DNA from: Kitasatospora sp. CB01950
GTDB taxonomy: Bacteria; Actinomycetota; Actinomycetes; Streptomycetales; Streptomycetaceae
Length of the DNA stretch: 64,000 bases
Direction of reading: 5' to 3'
Assembly (NCBI RefSeq): GCF_001905465.1
Contig: NZ_LISX01000005.1
Coordinates: 243,300 to 307,299, forward strand
Below, piece after piece: positions 10,529 to 19,297 of the stretch. Position numbers and translations under genes: made by a program. Every line of letters begins with the position of its first letter. Position 1 is the first letter of the stretch. The notes below the pieces were generated by a model. It ran no database searches. It was not told the origin of the DNA and saw nothing but the letters and a program-made list of their open reading frames with translations.

Positions 10529-11194
10529 GTGACCGCGAACGCCACCGCCGACGGGACGCTGACGCCGCGCCAGGCCGAACGCCGCCGGGGCATCCTGCGG
10601 GCGGCGACCGCGCTGGCCGCCCGCGGCGGGCTGGAGGCGGTGCAGATGCGCGAGGTCGCGGAGAGCGCGCAGGTCGCGCTGGGCACCCTGTACCGCTACT
10701 TCCCGTCGAAGGTGCATCTGCTGGTGGCGGTGATGCGCGAGCAGCTGGAGCGGCTGCACGAGCAGGTGAGACGGCGTCCGCCGACCGGCGCGGACCCGGC
10801 GGCCCGGGTCGCCGAGGCGCTCACCCACGCCTTCCACGCGCTGCAGCGCGAACCGCGGCTGGCGGAGGCGATGGTGCGCGCGCTGTCCTTCGCGGACCGC
10901 TCGGTGGGCAGCGAGGTGGACGAGGTCGCTCAGGTCACCTCGGCGATCGTGCTGGAGGCCGCGCAGCTGCCCGACCCGCCGACCGCCGGCCAGCAGGCGG
11001 CGCTGCGGGTGGTCGCGCACACCTGGCACGCGACCCTGCTGGCGTGGCTGTCGGGGCGCGCCTCGCTGGCCGAGGTGCGGGCCGACCTGCACACCGCCGC
11101 CCGGCTGCTCACGCTCGCGTCGCCCGCCGCGACCGAGGACGAACTGCAACCCGTTCCACCACCTCCGAGGGGTGCCGCGCCGGTCGGCGGCTAG
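10529..11194 (+). CDS. TetR-family transcriptional regulator, KstR-like
   Basis: The 221-residue protein has an N-terminal helix-turn-helix with EAVQMREVAESAQVALGTLY then RYFPSKVHLLV. This stretch is strikingly close to mycobacterial KstR, and the second domain also matches in places (REPRLAEAMVRALSFADRSVGSEVDEV; the KstR counterpart has TEAMTRAYVFAD and ASEVDQV). KstR represses sterol and lipid catabolism and is released by CoA thioesters. No steroid genes are visible here, so the regulon must differ. GTG 10529 has GGGAG five bases upstream; GTG 10523 two codons earlier is also possible. Divergent transcription from the glycosyltransferase operon makes that operon the likely target. Confidence 0.87.
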   Translation: MTANATADGTLTPRQAERRRGILRAATALAARGGLEAVQMREVAESAQVALGTLYRYFPSKVHLLVAVMREQLERLHEQVRRRPPTGADPAARVAEALTHAFHALQREPRLAEAMVRALSFADRSVGSEVDEVAQVTSAIVLEAAQLPDPPTAGQQAALRVVAHTWHATLLAWLSGRASLAEVRADLHTAARLLTLASPAATEDELQPVPPPPRGAAPVGG

Positions 11195-11199
11195 AGTTC

Positions 11200-11370
11200 T
11201 GGGGGCGCGGGACGGCCCCCACCGGACCGCCGACAACTTCACATCGCCTCCGAGGCCGGGGGAAGCCGGTGCGATTCCGGCACTGACCCGCAACCGTGAG
11301 CTGCGCCGTTCCGGCGGCGCGGCGCAGTCGGACTGCCCGGCCGGAGACGAGCGGCCCTCCTCCGTCGTGG
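11200..11370 (+). promoter_or_regulatory. Cobalamin (vitamin B12) riboswitch
   Basis: The leader of the following operon carries the cobalamin aptamer core: GGAAGCCGGTGCGATTCCGG (11261-11280), then GACCCGCAACCGTGAG (11285-11300) and a B12-box-like AGTCGGACTGCC (11326-11337). Outer limits are estimated. In this class, adenosyl- or methylcobalamin binding sequesters expression signals, so the downstream genes should be on when B12 is scarce. The first gene starts at 11434. Confidence 0.93.
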
Positions 11371-11433
11371 GTCTACGGGCGGCCCGTGCGCACGGGTCCG
11401 CTGTGCGACCGCTCCCGAAAGGCTTTCACCCCC

Positions 11434-12954
11434 ATGCTGACCGCTGCCCGACTGGGCGCCGCCGCGCTGGCAGGCGCCCTGCTCGCCGGCGTCGCCGCCG
11501 TGCCCGCGCTCGCCGACGACCCGGCCTCCCCCTCGCCCGAGGCGTCCGTCTCCGGCTCGCCGTCCGTCTCCGATTCGCCGTCCGGTGCGGTCTCGGAGTC
11601 CCCGTCGGGCTCCGCGTCCGGCTCGGCGTCGGGCTCCCCGTCCGGCTCGGCCTCCGGTACCGCGTCCGGTTCGCCGGCCTCGTCCGGGGTGCCCGCCGGG
11701 CTGTACGGCAAGGGCGACCCGCAGTACGACGGCGTGTGGCGGCAGTCGCTGGCGCTGCTCGCCCTGCACCAGGAGAAGGTCGAACCGGCCGAGGCGGCCG
11801 TGAAGTGGCTGCTCGACCAGCAGTGCGCGGACGGCGGCTGGCCGTCCTACCGGGTCGAGGGCGCAGCCTGCGTCCCCGCCACCGAGGACTCCAACGCCAC
11901 CGCGATGGCCGTCCAGGCGCTGACCGTGCTGGGCGACCACAAGGAGCAGGTCACCCGCGGCACCGACTGGCTGCGCGCCACGCAGACCGTGGACGGCACC
12001 TGGGCCTACAATCCGGGCACCCCCGGTGACGCCAACTCCACCGCGCTGGCGGTGAACGCACTGCTGGCCGCCGGCCTCGACCCGGCCACGACGGCCGTCC
12101 CCGGCGGGCAGTCCGCCTACCGCGGGCTGGCCTCCTTCCAGCTGGGCTGCTGGACCTCCGCCGAGCAGCGCGGCGCGTACGTCTACCAGCCGGTCGCCGG
12201 CGCCCCGGCCGCCCCCAACACGCTCGCCTCCGCGCAGGCGCTGCTGGCCGCCGCGGGCGGGCACCTGCCGGTGACCACCGCCGACCGCAAGGACGCCGCA
12301 CCGAAGGCCCTGGCCTGCCCGGACACCCCGGGCGACGGCCCGGTCGCGCACACCGACTCCGCCGAGGCGGACGCCTCCTGGCTGACCGGCCGGCTCGCCG
12401 CGAACGGGCAGCGCCTGCTGCTGGACACCCCCGGCGCAGCGGCCACCGCCGACTACAACGCGACCGCCTGGTCGGTGCTCGGCCTGGTCGCCTCCGGCCA
12501 CGCCGCCGACGCCACCAGCGCCGCCGACTGGCTGGCCGGCAACGGCTACGCCTGGGCCGCGCAGGGCAGGAGCGGCACCGACCCGGCGGCCGCCGCCACC
12601 CTGGTGCTGACCGCCCGCGCCGCCAAGCTCGACCCCTACAACTTCGGCGGCGCCAACATGGTGCAGCTGCTGGTCGACTCCGGCCCGAAGCCGAAGGCCG
12701 GCCCCACCGCCGGCGACCCGGAGGCCACCCGCGCGCCCGGCTCGGCGATCACCGAGCCCGACGAGAACAGCGGTTTCTCGGCGGGCTGGCTGATCGGCGT
12801 CGGCCTGGCCGTCGGCGTCGGCGCGACCGTCCTGCTCAGCCTCAACCGGCGCCGCCACAACCAGCTGGCCGCCGCCGCGTCCGCCGAGCACACGCCCACC
12901 GGGAACGCGTCGGGCGAGGGCACCGCGGGCGAGCAGCCGGAGCAGCACCGGTGA
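11434..12954 (+). CDS. Secreted, membrane-anchored alpha/alpha-toroid protein (transcobalamin-like half), candidate B12-capture protein
   Basis: The 506-residue protein has a signal peptide ending near residue 27 (AVPALA/DD), then a Ser/Pro/Gly linker. A squalene-cyclase/transcobalamin-type helical toroid spans about residues 88-415, with repeats such as LDQQCADGGWPSY, RATQTVDGTWAYN and DANSTALAVNALLAAG. A C-terminal membrane helix (GWLIGVGLAVGVGATVLLSL) with a basic tail follows, so the domain is held outside the membrane. Human transcobalamin and intrinsic factor bind B12 between just such a toroid and a small beta domain. Position right behind a B12 riboswitch and ahead of an ECF transporter supports cobalamin capture. 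The family is annotated only as prenyltransferase/squalene-oxidase repeat protein. Confidence 0.85.
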   Translation: MLTAARLGAAALAGALLAGVAAVPALADDPASPSPEASVSGSPSVSDSPSGAVSESPSGSASGSASGSPSGSASGTASGSPASSGVPAGLYGKGDPQYDGVWRQSLALLALHQEKVEPAEAAVKWLLDQQCADGGWPSYRVEGAACVPATEDSNATAMAVQALTVLGDHKEQVTRGTDWLRATQTVDGTWAYNPGTPGDANSTALAVNALLAAGLDPATTAVPGGQSAYRGLASFQLGCWTSAEQRGAYVYQPVAGAPAAPNTLASAQALLAAAGGHLPVTTADRKDAAPKALACPDTPGDGPVAHTDSAEADASWLTGRLAANGQRLLLDTPGAAATADYNATAWSVLGLVASGHAADATSAADWLAGNGYAWAAQGRSGTDPAAAATLVLTARAAKLDPYNFGGANMVQLLVDSGPKPKAGPTAGDPEATRAPGSAITEPDENSGFSAGWLIGVGLAVGVGATVLLSLNRRRHNQLAAAASAEHTPTGNASGEGTAGEQPEQHR

Positions 12955-13643
12955 CCGGCCGGAAGCTCCGAACTCCCGCGCCCGTGGCGGCCGTTGTCGG
13001 CCTGCTCGTGGTGCTCGGGGTACTGGCGGCGGCGCTCGGCCCGGCCGCCGGGTCCGCGTACGCGGCGGACTACCGGTACTGGTCGTTCTGGAAGGGCGGC
13101 GCGGACGGCTGGTCGTTCCAGCAGGTCGGGCCGACCGCGAACGTGCCCGCGGACGGCGCGGTGGACGGCTGGCGCTTCGTGCTCAGCCCGGACGGCGGCC
13201 AGGACGCGCCGCGGCCGTCGCTGCCCGCCGACTTCGGCGCCACCTGCGCGAACACCGCGCCCAGCAGCGGTCACAAGCGGGTCGCCGTGGTGCTCGATTT
13301 CGGCACCGCGAAGGACGCCCCGAACGGTGAACAGCCCGCCGAGGCGAAGTCGTTGTGCGCCTCGGTGCCGACCGGCGCGAACTCGGCGGAGGTGCTGGCC
13401 GCGGTGGCCCCGCCGCTGCGCTACGACTCCGGCGGGCTGCTGTGCGCGATCGCGGGCTACCCGCGCGCGGGCTGCGGCGAGCAGGTCGCGGCCGGCTCCG
13501 GCTCCAACTCCTCGTCGGCGTCCGGCGGTTCGGCCGCGAAGGGCGACGGCGGGCCGGCCGTCGGCGTGTTCGTCGGGGCCGGCGCGGTGGTGCTGCTGGG
13601 CGCTGGCGCGGTCTGGCAGGCCCGTCGCCGCCGCACCCGCTGA
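12951..13643 (+). CDS. SCO2322-family secreted surface protein
   Basis: The 230-residue protein starts at a GTG overlapping the previous stop (GTGA). A signal peptide ends around residue 40 (GSAYAADYRYW). The folded part has YRYWSFWKGGADGW and SFQQVGPTANVPADGAVDGW motifs and four to five cysteines. A Ser/Gly linker, a membrane helix (GVFVGAGAVVLLGAGAVWQA) and an RRRRTR tail follow. I recognise it as the family named after SCO2322 of Streptomyces coelicolor, of unknown function. Its size and position fit a partner domain for the toroid protein, analogous to the beta domain of transcobalamin; that is inference. Confidence 0.85.
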   Translation: MTGRKLRTPAPVAAVVGLLVVLGVLAAALGPAAGSAYAADYRYWSFWKGGADGWSFQQVGPTANVPADGAVDGWRFVLSPDGGQDAPRPSLPADFGATCANTAPSSGHKRVAVVLDFGTAKDAPNGEQPAEAKSLCASVPTGANSAEVLAAVAPPLRYDSGGLLCAIAGYPRAGCGEQVAAGSGSNSSSASGGSAAKGDGGPAVGVFVGAGAVVLLGAGAVWQARRRRTR

Positions 13644-13645
13644 CC

Positions 13646-14785
13646 ATGTCCGTCGACCGACTGCGCCGCGACGCCCCCGGGTCCGCCGGCTCGGGGGCGG
13701 TGCACAGCCGTGCCCTGCCCCGGCAACTGCACCCGGGCGCCTGGTGGCTGTGGTCGCTGGGCCTCGCGGCGGCGGCCAGCCGGACCACCAACCCGGTGCT
13801 CCTGCTGCTGATCCTGGCCGTCGCGGGCTTCGTGGTCGCCGCCCGGCGCGGCGACGCGCCGTGGGCCCGCTCGTACGCGGCGTTCCTGCGCCTGGGCCTG
13901 CTGGTGCTGGCCGCCCGGGTGGTCTTCGCGATCGTGCTGGGCTCCCCCGTCGGCGGCACCCACGTCCTCTTCACGCTTCCCCAACTCCCGCTCCCCGCCT
14001 GGGCGCAGGGCGTCCGGCTGGGCGGTTCGGTGAGCCTGGAGGGCATGCTGTTCGCGCTGTACGAGGGCCTGCGGCTGGCGGTGCTGCTGGCCTGTGTGGG
14101 CGCGGCGAACGCGCTGGCCTCGCCGTCGCGGCTGCTGCGGTCGCTGCCGGGTGCGCTGTACGAGGTGGGCGTGGCGGCCGTGGTCGCGATGACGTTCGCG
14201 CCGAACCTGGTCGGGGACGTCCGGCGGCTGCGCGCGGCACGCCGCCTGCGCGGCCGCACCGACCGGGGCGTGCGGGCGGTGCTGTCGGTCGGACTGCCGG
14301 TGCTGGAGGGCGCGTTGGAGCGTTCGGTGGCACTGGCGGCGGCGATGGACACCCGCGGTTTCGGTCGCACCGCCGACGTCTCCCGCCGACTGGCGCGCAC
14401 CGCGGGCGCGTTGACGCCGGTCGGGCTGCTCGGCGTGTGCAGCGCGACGTACGGGCTGCTCACCGCGGGCAGCCACGCCTGGGCGGTGCCGGTGCTGCTG
14501 GCGGGCGTCGCCGCGTCCGGCGCGGGCCTGGCGCTCGGCGGCCGGCGCTCCGTCCGCACCCGGTACCGGCCCGACCCGTGGGCGCTCCCCGAGTGGCTGA
14601 CGGCCGTCTCGGGCGCGCTGGTCGCGGCCGCCCTGATCTGGTACGCGGGCCACTGGCCGGAGGCCCTGACGCCGTCGGTGGTGCCGCCGACCGCGCCCCG
14701 GCTGCCGCTGCTGCCCGCCGCGGCCGTGCTGATCGGCCTGCTGCCCGCCTTCGTCACCCCCGAGCCGCCCCGGAGCACCCGGTGA
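13646..14785 (+). CDS. ecfT: ECF transporter transmembrane component T (EcfT, CbiQ family)
   Basis: The 379-residue integral membrane protein carries about eight hydrophobic segments and the hallmark cytoplasmic coupling-helix motif seen here as LAAAMDTRGFGRT (family consensus A-x-x-x-R-G, twice). It also has VVAMTFAPNLVGDVRRLRAARRLRG, the other conserved arm. In ECF importers, component T couples ATP hydrolysis to toppling of the substrate-binding S component. The ATG lies two bases after the previous stop and the gene overlaps the ATPase by four bases, so it is part of one operon under the B12 riboswitch. Confidence 0.92.
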   Translation: MSVDRLRRDAPGSAGSGAVHSRALPRQLHPGAWWLWSLGLAAAASRTTNPVLLLLILAVAGFVVAARRGDAPWARSYAAFLRLGLLVLAARVVFAIVLGSPVGGTHVLFTLPQLPLPAWAQGVRLGGSVSLEGMLFALYEGLRLAVLLACVGAANALASPSRLLRSLPGALYEVGVAAVVAMTFAPNLVGDVRRLRAARRLRGRTDRGVRAVLSVGLPVLEGALERSVALAAAMDTRGFGRTADVSRRLARTAGALTPVGLLGVCSATYGLLTAGSHAWAVPVLLAGVAASGAGLALGGRRSVRTRYRPDPWALPEWLTAVSGALVAAALIWYAGHWPEALTPSVVPPTAPRLPLLPAAAVLIGLLPAFVTPEPPRSTR

Positions 14786-16386
14786 TCACTTTCGAACAGG
14801 TCGGCGTGGAGTACGCCGACGCCGACGGACCCGCCCTGCGCGGCGTCGACCTGACGATTCCGGAGGGCGAGCTCTGCCTGCTGGTCGGCCCGTCCGGCGC
14901 CGGCAAGTCCACCCTGCTGGGGACCGTCTCCGGCCTGGTGCCGCACTTCACCGGCGGCGTCCTGACGGGCCGGGTCACCGTCGCGGGCCGCGACACCCGC
15001 CACCACCGGCCGCGCGAACTCGCCGACGTGGTCGGCACCGTGGGCCAGGACCCGGCCGGGCACTTCGTCACCGACACGGTCGAGGAGGAACTCGCCTACG
15101 GCATGGAGTCGTTGGGCCTGCCGCCCGCCGTGATGCGCCGCCGGGTCGAGGAGACCCTCGACCTGCTCGGCCTCGCCGACCTGCGCGGCCGGGCGCTGTC
15201 CGCGCTCTCCGGCGGCCAGCGCCAGCGGGTCGCGATCGGCTCGGTGCTGACCGTCCACCCCAAGGTGCTGGTGCTCGACGAGCCGACCTCGGCGCTCGAC
15301 CCGGGCGCAGCCGAGGAGGTGCTGGCCGTCGTGCAGCGGCTGGTGCACGACCTCGGCACCACCGTCCTGCTCTCCGAGCACCGGCTGGAGCGGGTCGTCC
15401 AGTACGCCGACCAGGTGCTGCTGCTGCCTGGGCCCGGTGAGCCGCCCGTGCTCGGCGACCCGGCCGAGCTGATGGCCCGCTCGCCCGTCCGGCCGCCGGT
15501 GGTCGACCTCGGGCGGCTGGCCGGCTGGAGCCCGCTGCCGCTCACCGTCCGCGACGCCCGTCGCCGCGCGGCGACGCTGCGCGAGCGCCTGCCCGCGCCG
15601 GCCGTTCCCGCCGCCGGCCCGCCGACCGGGCCCGCGATCGCCGCCGCCTCCCGGCTGGTGGTATCCCGCGGTCCCGTCCCGGCCCTGCGCGGCGTCGAAC
15701 TCGCCCTGTTCCCGGGGCAGATCACCGCACTGATGGGACGCAACGGCGCCGGCAAGTCCACCCTGCTGGGCAGCCTGGTCGGCCTGCACGCCCCCGACTC
15801 CGGCACCGTCCGGGTGAACGGCCTCGTCCCGCACAAGTCCCGCCCCAAGGACCTGATCCGCTCCGTCGGACTCGTCCCGCAGGACCCGCGCGACCTGCTG
15901 TACGCCGAGACCGTCGCCGACGAGTGCACCGCCGCCGACCAGGACGCCGCCGCCGAACCCGGCACCTGCCGCGCCCTGTTGGCCGCGCTGCTCCCCGGCA
16001 TCGACGACCGGTGCCACCCCCGCGACCTCTCCGAGGGCCAGCGCCTCACCCTCGCCCTGGCCGTCGTCCTCGCCGCCCGCCCGCCGGTGATCCTCCTCGA
16101 CGAGCCCACCCGCGGCCTCGACTACGCCGCCAAGGCCCGGCTGGTCGAGATCCTGCGCACCCTCGCCGCCGACGGCCACGCCGTGCTGCTGGCCACCCAC
16201 GACGTCGAACTCGCCGCCGAACTCGCCCACCGCACGGCCGTCCTGGCCGAGGGCGAGATCGTCGCCGACGGCCCCACGCCGGAGGTCGTGCTCGCCTCCC
16301 CGACCTTCGCCCCGCAGACCGCGAAGATCCTGCCCCCGTACCTCACCGTCCCCGAAGTCGCCGCTGCCCTGCGGGAGTTGCCATGA
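14782..16386 (+). CDS. ECF transporter double ATPase (two ABC domains in one chain)
   Basis: The 534-residue protein fuses the two ATPases usually called EcfA and EcfA'. The first domain has Walker A GPSGAGKST, signature LSGGQRQRV and Walker B VLVLDEPTSALDP. The second has Walker A GRNGAGKST, a slightly altered signature LSEGQRLTL and Walker B VILLDEPTRGLD. Both have the switch histidine (LLSEHRLE, LLATHDVE). It powers uptake through EcfT. The start overlaps the ecfT stop (GTGA) and its stop overlaps the S component start (ATGA). Confidence 0.93.
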   Translation: MITFEQVGVEYADADGPALRGVDLTIPEGELCLLVGPSGAGKSTLLGTVSGLVPHFTGGVLTGRVTVAGRDTRHHRPRELADVVGTVGQDPAGHFVTDTVEEELAYGMESLGLPPAVMRRRVEETLDLLGLADLRGRALSALSGGQRQRVAIGSVLTVHPKVLVLDEPTSALDPGAAEEVLAVVQRLVHDLGTTVLLSEHRLERVVQYADQVLLLPGPGEPPVLGDPAELMARSPVRPPVVDLGRLAGWSPLPLTVRDARRRAATLRERLPAPAVPAAGPPTGPAIAAASRLVVSRGPVPALRGVELALFPGQITALMGRNGAGKSTLLGSLVGLHAPDSGTVRVNGLVPHKSRPKDLIRSVGLVPQDPRDLLYAETVADECTAADQDAAAEPGTCRALLAALLPGIDDRCHPRDLSEGQRLTLALAVVLAARPPVILLDEPTRGLDYAAKARLVEILRTLAADGHAVLLATHDVELAAELAHRTAVLAEGEIVADGPTPEVVLASPTFAPQTAKILPPYLTVPEVAAALRELP

Positions 16387-17198
16387 CCTCCCGAGACCTC
16401 GCCCGGCCGGTCCCGCTCGGGCGGCGCTCGATCCTGGCGCTCGCCCTGGTCTCCGCGGTCGGCGTCGCCGCGTTCGGCTGGCCGCTGCTCGCCGCCCGCG
16501 ACTCCGACCTGGTCGGCCACTCCACCGACGCGCCCTGGCTGTTCGCCCTGCTGCTGCCGCTGCTGCTGGCCGTGCTGGTCGCGCAGTTCTCCGAGGGCCG
16601 CACCGCCGGCGGCGCGCCCGGTCTGGACGCCAAGGCCGTCGCCATGCTCGGCGTCCTCGCCGCCGCCGGCGCCGCCCTGCGGCCGCTCGGCGCGGGCACG
16701 GCCGGGCTGGAACCGATGTTCTTCCTGATGGTGCTCTCCGGACGCGCCCTCGGCCCCGGCTTCGGCTTCGTCCTGGGCGCGCTCTCCATGTTCGCGTCCG
16801 GCCTGCTCACCGGCGGCGTCGGCCCGTGGCTGCCGTTCCAGATGCTCGCCATGGGCTGGGTCTGCCTCGGCGCCGGCCTCCTCCCGGGCGCCGCCCGGCT
16901 GCGCGGCCGCCCCGAGCTCCTGATGCTCGCCGTCTACGGCGTCGTCTCCGCCGTCGGCTACGGCACCGTGATGAACCTCCAGGGCTGGCCGTACATCGGC
17001 GGCCTGAGCACCTCGATCTCCTTCGTCCCCGGCGACCCCCTGCCCGCGAACCTCGCCCGCTTCGCCCTCTACTGCCTCACCACCTCCCTCGGCTGGGACC
17101 TCCCCCGCGCCGCCCTCACCGCCGTCCTCTGCCTCACCGTCGGCGGGCCCCTGCTGCGCACCCTCCGCCGCGCCACCCGCCGCGCGGCCTTCCGCTAG
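16383..17198 (+). CDS. ECF transporter substrate-binding S component (probable cobalamin specificity)
   Basis: The 271-residue protein has about six membrane helices, as expected of S components that bind the vitamin in the membrane. LRPLGAGTAGLEPMFFLMVLSGRALGPGFGFVLGALS matches the ECF S motif region that contacts component T. The riboswitch at the head of the operon predicts cobalamin (CbrT-like) as substrate; sequence alone cannot prove it. Its TAG stop (17196-17198) shares the CTAG tetranucleotide with the stop of the convergent peptidase, leaving no room for a terminator. Confidence 0.88.
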   Translation: MTSRDLARPVPLGRRSILALALVSAVGVAAFGWPLLAARDSDLVGHSTDAPWLFALLLPLLLAVLVAQFSEGRTAGGAPGLDAKAVAMLGVLAAAGAALRPLGAGTAGLEPMFFLMVLSGRALGPGFGFVLGALSMFASGLLTGGVGPWLPFQMLAMGWVCLGAGLLPGAARLRGRPELLMLAVYGVVSAVGYGTVMNLQGWPYIGGLSTSISFVPGDPLPANLARFALYCLTTSLGWDLPRAALTAVLCLTVGGPLLRTLRRATRRAAFR

Positions 17199-18670
17199 CT
17201 GCTGCTGCAGGTGACGTCCTTCGCGGGCAGCCGGCCCGTGGTCAGGTAGCGCGTGAAGGCGCTGTCCGCGCAGGACGGGCCGGCCACCAGCACGCCGTGG
17301 CCCTCGCCGCCCGCCACCGTGATCATCCGCGCGCCGTGCAGGGCTCGGCGCATGCCCTGCGCCATGGCGAGCGTCGCCTGCGGGTCCCACTGGTTCTGCA
17401 CGATCAGCGCGTCGACCTCGTTGTTCACCACCGTCGCCGGCTCGACGGCCGCCGACTTCCAGAACGCGCACGGCTGGACGGTCGCCCCCAGGTCGCCGGC
17501 CAGCGGATACCTGGCCCGGTCGGCGATCGCGTCCCGCCGGTACTGCTCCGGGTCGCGCGGCCAACTGCGGGTGTCGCCGCAGAACACCGCCCAGGTCACG
17601 GCCGTCATATTGTCGTCCGCGGCCATCGGCGGGACACCCGGCACGGCCGGCCCGCCCGCCGCCGCGGCCTTCAGCGCCACGATCCACGGCGTGACGGCCT
17701 CCACCTGCACGAACGCGCGGTACCCCGCGCGGATGGCGTCCCCGTCCATCCCCCGCCCGTCCTCGGTCGGGACGGGCGTCCGATCGGCCTGCGCCACCAG
17801 GTCCCAGTACGTCTTGCGCACCTCGGCCGCCGTGGCCCCCAGCCCGTACGCGGCGTTGCGCGCGGCGGCCCACTCCGTCCAGCGGGTGAAGGCGAGTTCG
17901 GCCGCCGACGACCAGCCCCGGAACGAGTCCCGCCAGGCGAGCTTCGGATCGAGCGCGCTGTCGAGCACGATCCGGTCCGACCGCTGCGGGAACATCTGCG
18001 TGTAGACGGCGCCCAGGTACGTCCCGTACGAGTACCCGAAGTAGGAGATCCGCCGCTCGCCCAGCACCGCCCGGACGACGTCCATGTCCCGCGCCGTGTT
18101 GCGGGAGGTGATGTACGGCAGCACGTCCCCCGCCTTCTCCCAGCACTTGTCCGCCACCGACCGGGCCCGCTCCACGTCCTTCCCGAACGTGGCCTCCTTG
18201 TACGGGTGTTGGATGGTCCGCTGGTCCTCCGTCAGGTCGCAGGCGATCGGCGAACTCCGCCCCACCCCGCGCGGGTCGAACCCGATCAGGTCGAACCGCG
18301 CCCGCACCTCCGCCGGCAGCATCGGCTCGAACTCCACCGGCATCGTCAGCCCCTGGCTGCCCGGACCCCCGGGGTTCATCAGCAGCACCCCGTGCCGCTG
18401 CTTCGCACTCCCCGCCTTCACCCGCGAGATCGCGACCTCGATCGACCGCCCCGTCGGCTTCGCGTAGTCCAGCGGCACCTTCACCTTCGCGCACTCGAAC
18501 GCCGGCAGCCCGTCCGTCTCGCAGCGCTCCCAGCGGAGTTCCTGCTGCGCGTACCGCTGCAACGGATCCCCCGCCGCGAACGCCGCCCCCGGAGCGAGCC
18601 CCGCCACCACGGCCGTCACCGCCCCCACCGTCAGCAGGGAAGCCGTCCGTCCGTCTCGCCGCAGCGCCAT
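17195..18670 (-). CDS. Secreted alpha/beta-hydrolase peptidase (tripeptidyl aminopeptidase family)
   Basis: The 491-residue exported enzyme is close to the Streptomyces Tap/SlpD/SlpE peptidases, which remove tripeptides or proline-containing peptides outside the cell. A signal peptide ends near residue 33 (GAAFAAGD). Motifs include NPGGPGSQG (oxyanion region), FDPRGVGRSSP, the nucleophile elbow FGYSYGTYLG with its serine, and a C-terminal TAP-like domain holding the likely aspartate (QNQWDPQA) and histidine (GEGHGVL). ATG 18670 has AGAGGA upstream. Its 3' end meets the B12-uptake operon head-on. Confidence 0.92.
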   Translation of the reverse strand: MALRRDGRTASLLTVGAVTAVVAGLAPGAAFAAGDPLQRYAQQELRWERCETDGLPAFECAKVKVPLDYAKPTGRSIEVAISRVKAGSAKQRHGVLLMNPGGPGSQGLTMPVEFEPMLPAEVRARFDLIGFDPRGVGRSSPIACDLTEDQRTIQHPYKEATFGKDVERARSVADKCWEKAGDVLPYITSRNTARDMDVVRAVLGERRISYFGYSYGTYLGAVYTQMFPQRSDRIVLDSALDPKLAWRDSFRGWSSAAELAFTRWTEWAAARNAAYGLGATAAEVRKTYWDLVAQADRTPVPTEDGRGMDGDAIRAGYRAFVQVEAVTPWIVALKAAAAGGPAVPGVPPMAADDNMTAVTWAVFCGDTRSWPRDPEQYRRDAIADRARYPLAGDLGATVQPCAFWKSAAVEPATVVNNEVDALIVQNQWDPQATLAMAQGMRRALHGARMITVAGGEGHGVLVAGPSCADSAFTRYLTTGRLPAKDVTCSSS

Positions 18671-18853
18671 GCCAGTCCTCTGTGCCGAACCAGTACCTCG
18701 AATTGCCTCCAGTCTCCGTTCCACCACCCCCTCCCCACGTACCGCCGCAGGACGGCCCGCCCCTCCAACTTCCGGCGTACGCCGCCCCCCTGACGTCCCG
18801 CCGGAGTCCCACCCCCCGTCATCCTCCGGGCGAACCCCTCCCGAACAGCACGA

Positions 18854-18880
18854 GGGCCGCTCCCGCGCGGGGAGCGGCCC
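18854..18880 (-). terminator. Stem-loop terminator
   Basis: GGGCCGCTCCC (18854-18864) pairs with GGGAGCGGCCC (18870-18880), an 11-bp perfect stem with a five-base loop. It lies just past the stop of the ABM-domain gene (18897) and ends that transcript before the peptidase promoter. Confidence 0.82.
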
Positions 18881-18896
18881 GAAGGAACGACAGCGC

Positions 18897-19217
18897 CTAC
18901 TCGCGACCGGCCCCGGCCGACTGCACCACCTCGAACGACCACAGCTCCGACCCGGTCGCCGCCGGCTTCGGCCGCTCGCCCCCGCCCTGGTGCGCAGCCT
19001 TCATCGGGCCGCCCTCCATCCACGCGAGGTACGACTCCTCGTCGCGCCACCGCGTGTACACCAGGTACTGGTCCGTCCCCTCCACCGGCCGCAGCAACTC
19101 GAACCACTCGAACCCGTCCGAGTTCTCCACCGCCCCGGCCCGCGCGGCGAACCGCTGTTCCAACACCTCCCGCTGCTCCGCAGGAACAGTCAGCACATTG
19201 ATCTTCACGACGCTCAT
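18897..19217 (-). CDS. Antibiotic biosynthesis monooxygenase (ABM) domain protein
   Basis: This 106-residue protein is a single dimeric alpha-beta barrel of the ABM/heme-degrading-monooxygenase superfamily. Typical motifs are VVKINVLTVPAEQREVLEQRFAARAG, NSDGFEWFELLRPVEGTDQYLVYTRW and EESYLAWM. Members include cofactor-free oxygenases and heme-degrading IsdG-like enzymes. This one has a W near the right place but no clear heme histidine is assignable from sequence alone. It appears to be monocistronic with its own terminator. Confidence 0.85.
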   Translation of the reverse strand: MSVVKINVLTVPAEQREVLEQRFAARAGAVENSDGFEWFELLRPVEGTDQYLVYTRWRDEESYLAWMEGGPMKAAHQGGGERPKPAATGSELWSFEVVQSAGAGRE

Positions 19218-19297
19218 GCCGCCATCCTCCCCCACCTCACACGACAGCCCCCGGAAGCCTCGACACGAGACCGCCGGGGGCTTCGCGCGCCGGTGGG

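Noticed and set aside
10529..11194. Assignment of the TetR regulator as a true cholesterol-catabolism repressor
   Set aside because: No steroid-degradation genes are nearby; only the DNA-binding similarity supports the name.
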